A stretch of 64,000 nucleotides of DNA, taken from positions 39,440-103,439 of the forward strand of contig CAZACK010000003.1 of assembly GCA_964483455.1 (NCBI GenBank), in the 5' to 3' direction. Below, piece by piece: positions 14,554 to 22,408 of the stretch (positions within the stretch are counted from its first letter, which is position 1; the number at the start of each line of letters is the position of its first letter). The notes under the pieces are model-generated. The model was given only the letters and a program-made list of their open reading frames with translations, was not told where the DNA came from and made no database searches. The position numbers and the translations under genes are program-made. This stretch comes from CAYZJD01 sp964483455. Its GTDB lineage: Bacteria; Acidobacteriota; Terriglobia; Bryobacterales; Bryobacteraceae.

Positions 14554-17328
14554 GTGGCGAACCTGGTCGAGACCTGGAAGATACTCAGCGAGGACATCGA
14601 CGGCCGCAGCCGCGGACTTGCCGCCGGGGTGGCGGAAGCCTGGAACCACGTCCAATCGCTCAGCCGGATGTTGGACCAGCGCCTCCGGGAGCAGGACCCG
14701 CTCTCCGTTGCGCCCGGCGGCACGGAGTCCTTGCAAACCCTGTTTCAAGGGCTCGCCGAACGCCTGCTGTTTGAGCCCCTCGCCCTTTACAGGAAGAAAC
14801 GGCCACTGCTTTCCGTCCTGTCCGCGATCCGGGACTACGAAGCGGGTTTGGATAGCGCGGTCGAAAGGCTCCCGCTGACATACTGCGTTTCCGGCCGTGA
14901 ACTGGCGATGTTGCCGGGCGCGGAAGGCGTCCGGAACTGGCGCAGGCAATGGCTGCGATGGCGGAACCGCGCCAGGGACATCCCATTGCGCGGCATCGTC
15001 TCGGGACATCTCCAGCGGGACATCCTCTGCCGCGGGGCGATCGATGGCGCCATCCAGCTGCTGCTGACTCGATCGTGCCTGCATCTCCTGGGCCCTTGGC
15101 AGATGCACCGGCAGCATGCGTTGAAGCTCCAGTCAGGCGTGCGCAGCCCGGGCGCGCTGGAAATTGAACGCCGGCGGTGGGCCGAGGAAGCCGAAGAACT
15201 CGCGCGCCGGATGGCGCCGCTCCTGGACGCCTGCGGCAAATGGGCAGGTTCGGCCACCCGCCGTCTAACGGCGGCGGTGAGCGGAAGTTTGTCCGAACCA
15301 TCGAGGCGCACCCGGACGCTGCGATCCGAACGGCAGCAGCGCCGCCTGCATTACTGGGAGCGGCAGCAGCGGGCGGTCCAGGCCATCCTGGAAACGGAAG
15401 GCGCTCTCGCCGCCTTGGCGGCCGACATGACCGGGGAAATCGCGAGAACCCTGGAATCCATTCAGCTCGAACACGACCAGCTTCTGCGGGAACTGGAGGA
15501 CAGCATCGATTGGCTGGAGGCATGGTCCGCCGGCGCTGGGGAGTTCCCGTCTCCCCAGGTGACACTGATTCCCGCCGAGGAACGGGCCAAAGACTGGGAG
15601 CGCCGGGTGTTGGATCGCTCGCGTGCACGGCTGCCGGTCAGCATCGAGGTCATCGCACCTCGAGGCGCGCTTCCCGGACGCGGAAGTCCGTGGCGCGACC
15701 TGCAACCGGGCAAGATATTCTCCGGAGTCGTGGCCGCGTCGGGAACGCCGAGGCTGCTTGCCGCCTTCTGCGACGCGGCGGCAGGGCCTCGGCTCCTTTT
15801 GCGGGAAATCGAACACGCGCGTGAGGTGGTGGCGTTCGCCGAAGAGACGGCCAGGGTGGAAGGCGAGAACGGGCAGGCCGCGGCGCGGGAGGCGGTTCGG
15901 AACGTCCGGTCGCTCCTGCTCTACCGGCGGAAGATGGCGCCGGAGGTTCGCCCGGCCTCGGAAGCCGCCCTTGTCCGGACAACCGCCATCGTGCTCCTGG
16001 AATGCCACGCCGCTCTGGAAATCGGGCGGCTGGGACTGTTCGCTCACCTGACCAGGCAGCGGGGCCTGCAAGCCGTCAAGCGAGCGCGGGATCTGCTTCT
16101 GGCGGGACTGCGCACGTCTACTCGTAGAGCCTGGCTGACTGCGCGCCGCGTGTCCGAGCAGGCCCTCATCAGGATCGGCTGGCTCCCGCCCCCCAGGCCC
16201 CGCCTCGACCCGGTCGGCCGCCGGGCTCATCTCGGGCAGGTCCTCGATCTCCGGTTGCGCGACAGAGACTTGCCGATGATCTACCGGCGCCTGTTTCGCC
16301 TCACTCCCGTCGAGGACCCCAGGTTCCTGGTCGGGCGAGAGGCGGAGATGGCCGGCCTGGCGGAAGCGTTTGCCCGCTGGAACTCCGGGCTGCGAGGCTC
16401 GGCCGTCGTTGTCGGCGCCCGCGGCAGCGGCAAGACAAGCCTGCTCAATAGCGCGGTCGCCGGCATCTTCGGCGGTCTGCCCACGGTTCGTGGCCAATTG
16501 TCCGCCAGGGTGACGACCGTCGAACAGATGCATGGACTCTTGCGGAACCTCGTGCAACTGCCGGAGGATTCGGACGTGGCCCGCGCCCTGGCGGAGAGGC
16601 GGCGGGTGCTGATCATTGAAGAGCTGGAGCGTTCGTTCCTGCGAGTCATCAACGGCTTCGAAGGTCTGCGGGAGCTGCTCACCCTGATCTACCGGACGTC
16701 GGACACTACCTTGTGGATCTTCAGTATCAACGAGACCGCGTTCCGATATCTGGATGCTGTCGTCGGGCTTGGGCGGCACTTTTCGCACCGGATCAACGCG
16801 ATGTCGGTCACGCGCGAGGACCTGATCGGAGCCATCCGCCAGCGCCACGATCTGACCGGGCTGAGGCTGGAATTCGCGCCTTTGCCGCCGGAGGATCCCA
16901 GGGTGAGCCGCATTCGACGCCTGCTCGGCCTGGAGCAGGATCCTGAGCAACTCTTTTTCGACTCCCTGCACCGGCAATCGGAGGGCATCTTCCGCTCCGC
17001 CTTCCAGCTTTGGCAGGGATCGATCGAAAGGGTCGAAGACGGGGTCGTCCACATGCGGCAGCCCCTGGTTCCGAACTATGGCCCGCTGCTGTCCGAACTC
17101 GTCCAGGAGGACCTCTTCGCACTGCAAGCGATCCTTCAGCACGGGGGTTTAACGGCGGAGGAGGTCGCGCGGGTGAGCCGTCGGGCCGTCCACGACAGCG
17201 AGCGCTGCCTGGAGCGCCTGCGGCTCCTGGAAATTCTGGAGCCGGAGCCCGATTGTCTCGGCCTGCGCGTTCGCCCCGAGGCGGGGCTGTTCGTCCGCGA
17301 GGCGCTTCACCGGCATAACCTGTGGTAA
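14554..17328 (+). CDS. Large P-loop ATPase of unknown function, coupled to an MscS channel gene
   Basis: A 924-residue soluble protein. Residues 1-600 are almost all helix and rich in Arg, Glu and Leu, with coiled-coil character around SERQQRRLHYWERQQRAVQA; I recognise no family there. From ~605 an AAA/STAND-like ATPase begins: VGREAEMAGLAEAF, Walker A GARGSGKTS (~620-628), a Walker B-like LIIEELERSF (~685) and a sensor-like LWIFSINET. After ~850 a winged-helix-like region (ILQHGGLTAEEVARVSRRAV) closes the protein. The GTG at 14554 is preferred because GAAGGAAG lies 6-13 bases upstream; a TTG at 14527 has no usable spacing. The stop is 10 bases before the MscS start with TAAGGAGG between. No function is claimed beyond ATP binding and probable partnership with the channel. 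Confidence 0.8.
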   Translation: MANLVETWKILSEDIDGRSRGLAAGVAEAWNHVQSLSRMLDQRLREQDPLSVAPGGTESLQTLFQGLAERLLFEPLALYRKKRPLLSVLSAIRDYEAGLDSAVERLPLTYCVSGRELAMLPGAEGVRNWRRQWLRWRNRARDIPLRGIVSGHLQRDILCRGAIDGAIQLLLTRSCLHLLGPWQMHRQHALKLQSGVRSPGALEIERRRWAEEAEELARRMAPLLDACGKWAGSATRRLTAAVSGSLSEPSRRTRTLRSERQQRRLHYWERQQRAVQAILETEGALAALAADMTGEIARTLESIQLEHDQLLRELEDSIDWLEAWSAGAGEFPSPQVTLIPAEERAKDWERRVLDRSRARLPVSIEVIAPRGALPGRGSPWRDLQPGKIFSGVVAASGTPRLLAAFCDAAAGPRLLLREIEHAREVVAFAEETARVEGENGQAAAREAVRNVRSLLLYRRKMAPEVRPASEAALVRTTAIVLLECHAALEIGRLGLFAHLTRQRGLQAVKRARDLLLAGLRTSTRRAWLTARRVSEQALIRIGWLPPPRPRLDPVGRRAHLGQVLDLRLRDRDLPMIYRRLFRLTPVEDPRFLVGREAEMAGLAEAFARWNSGLRGSAVVVGARGSGKTSLLNSAVAGIFGGLPTVRGQLSARVTTVEQMHGLLRNLVQLPEDSDVARALAERRRVLIIEELERSFLRVINGFEGLRELLTLIYRTSDTTLWIFSINETAFRYLDAVVGLGRHFSHRINAMSVTREDLIGAIRQRHDLTGLRLEFAPLPPEDPRVSRIRRLLGLEQDPEQLFFDSLHRQSEGIFRSAFQLWQGSIERVEDGVVHMRQPLVPNYGPLLSELVQEDLFALQAILQHGGLTAEEVARVSRRAVHDSERCLERLRLLEILEPEPDCLGLRVRPEAGLFVREALHRHNLW

Positions 17329-17338
17329 GGAGGCCACC

Positions 17339-18157
17339 ATGCGCTCGGCGCCCCCGGCGGCGATTCTAAGCGCCGCCGAGCAAGAGATAGAGATTCTGCA
17401 ATACTTTACCCCCGCGAGGCTCGCAACCGCCGCGCTGATCCTGTTCGGCGCCTGGGTATTCATCCGCTACGCGGCGAAGCTGCTGAACGTCATCGCCGCG
17501 CGCGGTCCGCGAGCTCGGTTCCTCGCCAAGTGGATCGAGCCGGTCCTCCGCATCACGCTCTGGTTCGCGGCCTTCTTCCTCTCGATTCAGGTGCTCGCGC
17601 CCTCCAGGGAAACATTCCTGGCGGTGGTCGGCTCGGCGGCGATCGCCATTGGGCTGGGCGCCCAGGACCTGGTCAAGAACTTTGTCGGCGGGCTGGTGAT
17701 CCTGGTCGACCGCCCGTACCAGCTTGGAGACCGGGTCAGGATCGGCGACGCCTATGGCGAGATCGACCACATCGGCCTGCGCAGCACGAAGCTGACCACG
17801 CCCGAGGACACCCGGGTCACGATTCCAAACGCGGACATCCTGACCAGCAAGGCGTTCAACGCCAACTCCGGCGTGCCCGACTGCCAGGTGGTGACGGACC
17901 TCTTCCTGCCCGTCCACAGCGATCTCGACGAGGCGCTCCGCATCGGTTACGAGGCGGCGTACACGTCTCCGTACGTCTATCTCGCCAAGCCGGTGGTGGT
18001 GCTGGTGGCCGATGAGTTCCAGCGGCGTCCTTACCTTCGGCTTCGCGTGAAAGCTTACATTCACGACCACCGCTTCGAACCAATGATGCAGAGCGACATC
18101 AGCGCCCGCGCCATGGCGGAGTTCCAGCGCATGGGCATGCTGGCCGACTGGAAATAA
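17339..18157 (+). CDS. MscS-family mechanosensitive channel
   Basis: A 272-residue inner-membrane protein. Three hydrophobic helices: LATAALILFGAWVFIRYAAK, ITLWFAAFFLSIQVLA and the pore helix with AIAIGLGAQDLVKNFVGG, whose Gly/Ala packing is the MscS hallmark. The beta domain follows with RPYQLGDRVRIG, GEIDHIGLRSTKL and TIPNADIL, then a C-terminal alpha/beta vestibule (LPVHSDLDEALRIGY). Length fits the simplest MscS subtype, which releases solutes upon membrane tension. Start ATG 17339 follows AAGGAGG. It lies 10 bases after the ATPase gene, so translational coupling is likely; the gene after it is convergent. Confidence 0.93.
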   Translation: MRSAPPAAILSAAEQEIEILQYFTPARLATAALILFGAWVFIRYAAKLLNVIAARGPRARFLAKWIEPVLRITLWFAAFFLSIQVLAPSRETFLAVVGSAAIAIGLGAQDLVKNFVGGLVILVDRPYQLGDRVRIGDAYGEIDHIGLRSTKLTTPEDTRVTIPNADILTSKAFNANSGVPDCQVVTDLFLPVHSDLDEALRIGYEAAYTSPYVYLAKPVVVLVADEFQRRPYLRLRVKAYIHDHRFEPMMQSDISARAMAEFQRMGMLADWK

Positions 18158-18461
18158 CGGCGCCTTTCCGAGATTCGTCCGCTTGGGAGTCGCATTTGAG
18201 GGCCCCGAGCCGACAACAGACGACGAAGATCGCCGAGGCGCACCACCCCGTCGGAAACACTGTCAGCTCCGCCCGGAAGCTGCTCGGCACCAGACACGGG
18301 AGCCGATACCGAACCGGGAACCAGAGAGCGGTTGCAGGCCCTTTCATCCCAGGACATTCCTGATTCTTGCCGGCTTTCCGGCTGACGGAGCATTCCTGCC
18401 GTTTGGTTGTTGACTCTTGCCCTTTGCCTTGCGCGGCCGAAGACGTGCGGTCTCTCCGCGC
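18158..18461. other. Spacer between convergent MscS and GH10 genes
   Basis: About 304 bases with no recognised gene and no perfect hairpin-plus-T-run terminator. Several short open frames exist on both strands, none with a ribosome binding site or recognisable residues. Confidence 0.35.
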
Positions 18462-20972
18462 CTACCGGATCGACACAACAACCCCACCCTGGCTGGGCAC
18501 ACCGCCGACGGTCACGACAACAGGCACGGCGGCACCCGTCGGTGCCTCCAGCGGCACCCTCACGTTGCACTGGAGGACACCGGCGTAGATCAGTCCGCAC
18601 CACTGGTCCGGATGGCGGCTCTCGATTCCGCCAAAGAAGGCCGCCACCGGAAGCACCGGCACGGGGTTGTTCGGATAGACCGGCAGCTTCCCGTCCACGC
18701 CTGCCGGGTTCATCTGTCCCTCGCCGGTCAGGAAGAAGGAGACGAACTTGCCTTTCTCGGCCGGCTCCGCGGCCGAGTTCAGGGAGGTGCTTCCGTCGTC
18801 CCGGTAGTTCACGACGACCGCCTGGCCTTTGCCGGACGAGTCCACCGTGAAGATCCCCGGAGCCGCGGCCGCAACCGGAACGGAAACCGCGTTCGTGCGG
18901 ACGCCCTGATACTCGATCGCGACGCTGGCCTGGCTGGACACCGCGTAGGGCACGATCGCGCTCACCTGCCCGGTCAGGGAGTAGATCATGGGCGCGGTCA
19001 CCGCGTCGAAGTAGACACGGGTGTCGCCGGTCTCCTGGGGGAGTTGCCCGCTGGCGCCGTAGGCTGCCAGCGCGAGCGCTGCCGGGCCGAAGCCGCTTCC
19101 GAAAATAGTGACGATCTCACCCGGCGCCACCGGACCTCGGGCAAAGCTTGCCGCGTTGACCACGGCGCCGTCAGGAATTGTGCCCGCTGCGTGCTTGCCA
19201 AACCGCACGTAGTTCGACTGCCCGCCGGTGACCGTGAGCGATTGCTCCCGTGTCTCACCGCCGGCGGTCGCTTCGACAACGTATTCTCCGAGGAAGCCGC
19301 GCGTGCGAAAAACGCCGTCCGCGCCGGTCGTGCCCTGGGCGTCGGTCCACCACTGGTTGAAGATCAGGTCCCGCCAGGCCTCACCGTTCGGCCGGATGCT
19401 CCAGTCCCGGCGGTATATCGCCCCGCGCGGCAGCCAGTGCTTCCCTTCCCAGAATCCCCACAGCATGAAGCCCTTCACCGCCGGATGGCTGAAGGCCAGC
19501 GTCAGGAAATCGCGCGTGTACTGCGCCTGCGCCTCCTCATCCGCAATGTTGATGTCGAACTCGGTGACTTCGAGGTCCTTGCCGAACTCGGCGAACCGGT
19601 CGAGGACTTCGAGCGCCCGCGCGGGCGCGGTCAGGTTGGCGTTGAAGTGGCACTGAAGTCCGATCCCATCGATCGGCCCTCCGTTGTCGAGGATGAACCG
19701 GATCGTGTCGTAGTAGTGATTCTGGTGCCGGACGTCCCAGCCGCCGGCTTCGACGATGTTGAAGTCGTTGACATAAAGCTTGACGTTCGGGTCCGCCTCG
19801 CGCGCCTTCTGGAACCAGACGGCCATCTCGCGGTCGCCGAGAATGGCCTGCACGTCCTTGCTCGTATACGGCTCATTGAGCACATCCCACTCGGTGACCT
19901 TGCCCTTGGTGAACGTCATGACTTCCCGGATGTGGTCGTAGATGCGCTGCCGCAGCGCTTCCGGATTGCTGAACAGGCTCACCACGTCCGGCGGCAGGTT
20001 GCCGCGATCCGGCCAGATGATGTTGTGGCCGCGAATGTCGGTGATGCCGTGGGCGGGCAGCCATCCCAGCGCGAATGCCGCCGACTCCCGGCTCCAACTC
20101 TCCCAGAACGGCCACTTGAGGTCGTTTTCGAGCACCGCCTTGTTGAACAACTGCGGGATCATCTCCTGATACTTCGCGCCGTCGAGCGAGTTGTCCATCA
20201 GCATGTGCCCGTCGACCGCGCTGCCGAAGCCGAACGCATGACGCGTCATCCGGACCCGCACCGGCGCGTGCGCCACCGGCTTGCCGTCGTCGTCCCTCAC
20301 CACCACGACGATGTCCGCTTTACGGATCTTCTCGATGCGGTCGAGCGCCTGCGCGCGCCACGGCGCATCGGGCCGGTGTCCGTCGTAGGGGTAAGTCGAG
20401 AGTCCGAGCTCGCGCAACGGGTAGTTCTGGCCGTAGTTCATCACCGAGAGGCCGCCGATCTCGATCTCTTGCGGCTCGAAGGTGACCCAGAAGCTGATGT
20501 TGTAGCCTTCGCTCCCGGTCGAGGTGTACGTTTCCAGCATCGTGAACGGGACCTCGACCTTCTTCCACTCGGCGCCGGCGCCAGTGGTCCATTCGGCCGA
20601 TTTGGTCCATGGGTCGCGGCCCTTCTCGACCACGAACGTGGTCAAGCCAAGGCCGGTCCGCGAGCTGAGGGCCCGCATCCAGAACGTTGCCAGGATCGTG
20701 TCCCCGCTCTTGACGGGCAGCGTGTCGAAGCAGCGGATGCGGATGTCCCACGGATTTGGGGACGGGTAAGGGGTACGGATGCGCCACGCCTTCGCGAAGG
20801 GCATGCCATCGACGCCGACTACGGTGAGGTTGGAAGCTGCCGCGCCGTGCATCGTGAAGCAGTCGAACGGGTCGCCTCGGATGATGGAGGAGGGCTGCTG
20901 GGCGGCGGCGCCCGTAAGAAGAAGCAAGGACAACAACGCGGCGCGCGTGAGCATGCTCACCTGGATTATCAC
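18462..20972 (-). CDS. Secreted GH10 endo-1,4-beta-xylanase with CBM-like N-terminus and TIGR03437 C-terminus
   Basis: An 836-residue exported enzyme predicted to hydrolyse xylan. Sec leader (ALLSLLLLTGAAAQ), then a ~150-residue jelly-roll region (DPFDCFTMHGAAASN, FWVTFEPQEIEIGG) resembling CBM4/9 modules. The GH10 barrel follows: RMTRHAFGFGSAVDG, HNIIWPDRG, VTEWDVLNEPY with the acid/base Glu, YVNDFNIVEAGG, and LEVTEFDINI with the nucleophile Glu. After a short Ig-like linker, residues ~595-836 are the Solibacter-type C-terminal domain (VVNAASFARGPVAPGEIVTI, GFGPAALA, VPYAVSSQ). The two catalytic glutamates are intact. Its start lies right beside the duplicated thrS leader at 20972. Xylanase assignment rests on the catalytic motifs. 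Confidence 0.93.
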   Translation of the reverse strand: MIIQVSMLTRAALLSLLLLTGAAAQQPSSIIRGDPFDCFTMHGAAASNLTVVGVDGMPFAKAWRIRTPYPSPNPWDIRIRCFDTLPVKSGDTILATFWMRALSSRTGLGLTTFVVEKGRDPWTKSAEWTTGAGAEWKKVEVPFTMLETYTSTGSEGYNISFWVTFEPQEIEIGGLSVMNYGQNYPLRELGLSTYPYDGHRPDAPWRAQALDRIEKIRKADIVVVVRDDDGKPVAHAPVRVRMTRHAFGFGSAVDGHMLMDNSLDGAKYQEMIPQLFNKAVLENDLKWPFWESWSRESAAFALGWLPAHGITDIRGHNIIWPDRGNLPPDVVSLFSNPEALRQRIYDHIREVMTFTKGKVTEWDVLNEPYTSKDVQAILGDREMAVWFQKAREADPNVKLYVNDFNIVEAGGWDVRHQNHYYDTIRFILDNGGPIDGIGLQCHFNANLTAPARALEVLDRFAEFGKDLEVTEFDINIADEEAQAQYTRDFLTLAFSHPAVKGFMLWGFWEGKHWLPRGAIYRRDWSIRPNGEAWRDLIFNQWWTDAQGTTGADGVFRTRGFLGEYVVEATAGGETREQSLTVTGGQSNYVRFGKHAAGTIPDGAVVNAASFARGPVAPGEIVTIFGSGFGPAALALAAYGASGQLPQETGDTRVYFDAVTAPMIYSLTGQVSAIVPYAVSSQASVAIEYQGVRTNAVSVPVAAAAPGIFTVDSSGKGQAVVVNYRDDGSTSLNSAAEPAEKGKFVSFFLTGEGQMNPAGVDGKLPVYPNNPVPVLPVAAFFGGIESRHPDQWCGLIYAGVLQCNVRVPLEAPTGAAVPVVVTVGGVPSQGGVVVSIR

Positions 20973-21100
20973 ATGTTACGCTGAGGGATCAGCGCCTTAT
21001 GAACAGCGTTACCATCACTCTGCCGGATGGCAGCCGGCGGACGGGGGCCGCGGGCGTCCGCCCCACCGACGTCGCCAGGCGGAGAAGCGGCGCACACTAA
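20972..21100 (+). pseudogene. Duplicated, truncated 5' end of thrS
   Basis: The segment 20972-21081 aligns with 22381-22491, the leader and first codons of thrS, with one gap and roughly 80-85 percent identity by eye. Both begin CATGTTACGCTGAG, then an ATG and the TGS-domain peptide (here MNSVTITLPDGSRRT; thrS has MSSVTISLPDGSRRT). The copy diverges after DVA and stops at TAA 21098-21100 after 33 residues, overlapping the ATG of the nucleotidyltransferase gene. It therefore still provides a leader, a start and a short peptide directly upstream of the toxin-antitoxin genes. Confidence 0.85.
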
Positions 21101-21423
21101 TGGCGGCACTTCCTCAAGACACTCTTGCCCGGCTTACTGAGCTGCTGGCGGAGGCGGCAAGGCCCAAGCGCATCATTCTCTTTGGCTCGCATGCGCGCGG
21201 CGACCCCTCCCCCGAAAGCGACCTCGACATCATGGTGGTCGAAGAGGCCCCTGCGGATCGCGGGGCGGAAATGGTGCGTCTCAGCCGCCTGCTGCGTGGT
21301 CTGGATGTCGCCGTCGACCTTCTCGTGGTGAGCGAGGAGAAGTTCAACTACTGGCGTGATACTCCCGGCAACGTCTACTTCGAGGCCTCATCCGAGGGCA
21401 AGGTCCTGTATGAAGCAGCGTGA
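21100..21423 (+). CDS. mntA: MntA-like minimal nucleotidyltransferase antitoxin
   Basis: One hundred and seven residues with the polymerase-beta nucleotidyltransferase signature: GSHARG, then ten residues on, DLDIMVV (GSx10DxD), and a third acidic residue in VAVDLLVV. Proteins of this type AMPylate and so inactivate a HEPN RNase encoded next door, and serve as the antitoxin. The ATG at 21100 overlaps the TAA of the thrS-derived peptide (TAATG), and the stop lies 14 bases inside the HEPN gene, so all three frames are coupled. All catalytic residues look intact. It sits between two copies of the thrS leader, which suggests arrival by recombination. Confidence 0.88.
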   Translation: MAALPQDTLARLTELLAEAARPKRIILFGSHARGDPSPESDLDIMVVEEAPADRGAEMVRLSRLLRGLDVAVDLLVVSEEKFNYWRDTPGNVYFEASSEGKVLYEAA

Positions 21424-21814
21424 ACAGGCCGTGCTGTTCCTTGGCAAGGCCGCCCAGGATGAGGCGTTGCTCGACGAGGTCCTGGCATCCGACAAGGTGA
21501 GTGACGAGGTCCTCGGTTTCCACTGCCAGCAGGCAGCCGAGAAACTGCTGAAAGCGCTTCTTTCGGATCTTGGAGTTCGGTTTCGAAAGACCCACGACAT
21601 TGGGGCGCTGATTGCCCTTCTGTCAGGCACTGGATACTCCTTGCCGGAGGACATCTCGGATCTTGATGGGCTCACTCCATTCGCAGCCGTTTATCGCTAC
21701 GAGGACTACGATTCGGGACTTGCGTTGGACCGCACACGAATACGTTCCACCCTGCGGCTGTTGCGAGCCTGGGTGGAGGAGCGCCTGCGGGAAAGAGGGT
21801 CTTCCGGGCCCTAG
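21410..21814 (+). CDS. hepT: HepT-like HEPN-domain toxin
   Basis: A 134-residue all-helical HEPN protein. The first helix pair includes FLGKAAQDEALLDEVL and GFHCQQAAEKLLKALL, the latter typical of HEPN proteins paired with MNT. RFRKTHDIGALIALL contains the conserved RxxxH-type motif expected of the RNase site (R-K-T-H-D), followed by FAAVYRYEDYDSG and a C-terminal helix. The start at 21410 overlaps the antitoxin end. Family members cleave RNA, for example tRNA ends, until AMPylated by the antitoxin. Its TAG stop lies in a CTAGCC repeat (21811-21831). Confidence 0.86.
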   Translation: MKQREQAVLFLGKAAQDEALLDEVLASDKVSDEVLGFHCQQAAEKLLKALLSDLGVRFRKTHDIGALIALLSGTGYSLPEDISDLDGLTPFAAVYRYEDYDSGLALDRTRIRSTLRLLRAWVEERLRERGSSGP

Positions 21815-21831
21815 CCGCCTAGCCTGCCTAG
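21811..21831. repeat. CTAGCC-type tandem motif at the end of the HEPN gene
   Basis: Three imperfect CTAGCC units covering the stop codon of the HEPN toxin. A related run lies upstream of the HigA-like antitoxin at 6695-6718. Confidence 0.35.
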
Positions 21832-22028
21832 GGGGTGCGTTCTGCCCGCAGTGGGGACACAGCTCTCACCGTGGGGCAAGGGTTGCTCCGGAGGGCTTCA
21901 TCTGCACCACGCGCCGGGTGAACGCTGGTCGGACTGGCTCTGGTCTTGAACGTGGCCGCCCGTCAGACTCCGGAGCGTCCTGAAATTCCGGTTCAAGACC
22001 GCTAAGATTACAGTCCAGGAGATGCCGC

Positions 22029-22314
22029 ATGGCAACAACTGCGCGGTTGATGACGGTGGAACAGTTCCGTCAACTGCCGGAAACCGGACCGTTCCACTAC
22101 GAGTTGCGCCATGGAGAACTCGTCCCAGATCAACGAGAAGGAGAGGCTGTGCCTCGAAAACGGCGCCCGGGAGTTCTGGGTTGTGGACCTCGACCTTCGC
22201 CAAGTGAAGGTTTCCACCCCGGACGGCATCACCGTTACGTACCGATCAGGGCAAGAGATTCCGCTCCGCGAACTCGGAGCCGGCGCCCTCAAGGTTGATG
22301 ACATTTTCGCCTGA
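22029..22314 (+). pseudogene. Uma2-family (DUF820) nuclease remnant with internal deletion and frameshift
   Basis: The first 33 codons from ATG 22029 read as a Uma2 start (RLMTVEQFRQLPETG, YELRHGELV). The recognisable C-terminal part, EKERLCLENGAREFWVVDL and RSGQEIPLRELGAGALKVDDIF, is in a frame shifted by one and ends at 22314. Normal Uma2 proteins have ~180-200 residues; the middle, with most of the PD-(D/E)XK core, is missing here. The break is near 22125. No product with nuclease activity is expected. The remnant lies between the HEPN toxin and thrS. Confidence 0.8.
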
Positions 22315-22408
22315 TCCTGGGCGCCGTCGCCGTCAGCGATCGACCGGGGGAAGCCAAAACGCTGCGACCTCGCGCAGCCCCATGTTACGCTGAGAAATTC
22401 AGCATCCT

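Noticed and set aside
18417..20984. A plus-strand open frame of ~855 codons
   Set aside because: Antisense to the GH10 xylanase, whose catalytic motifs are intact on the other strand.
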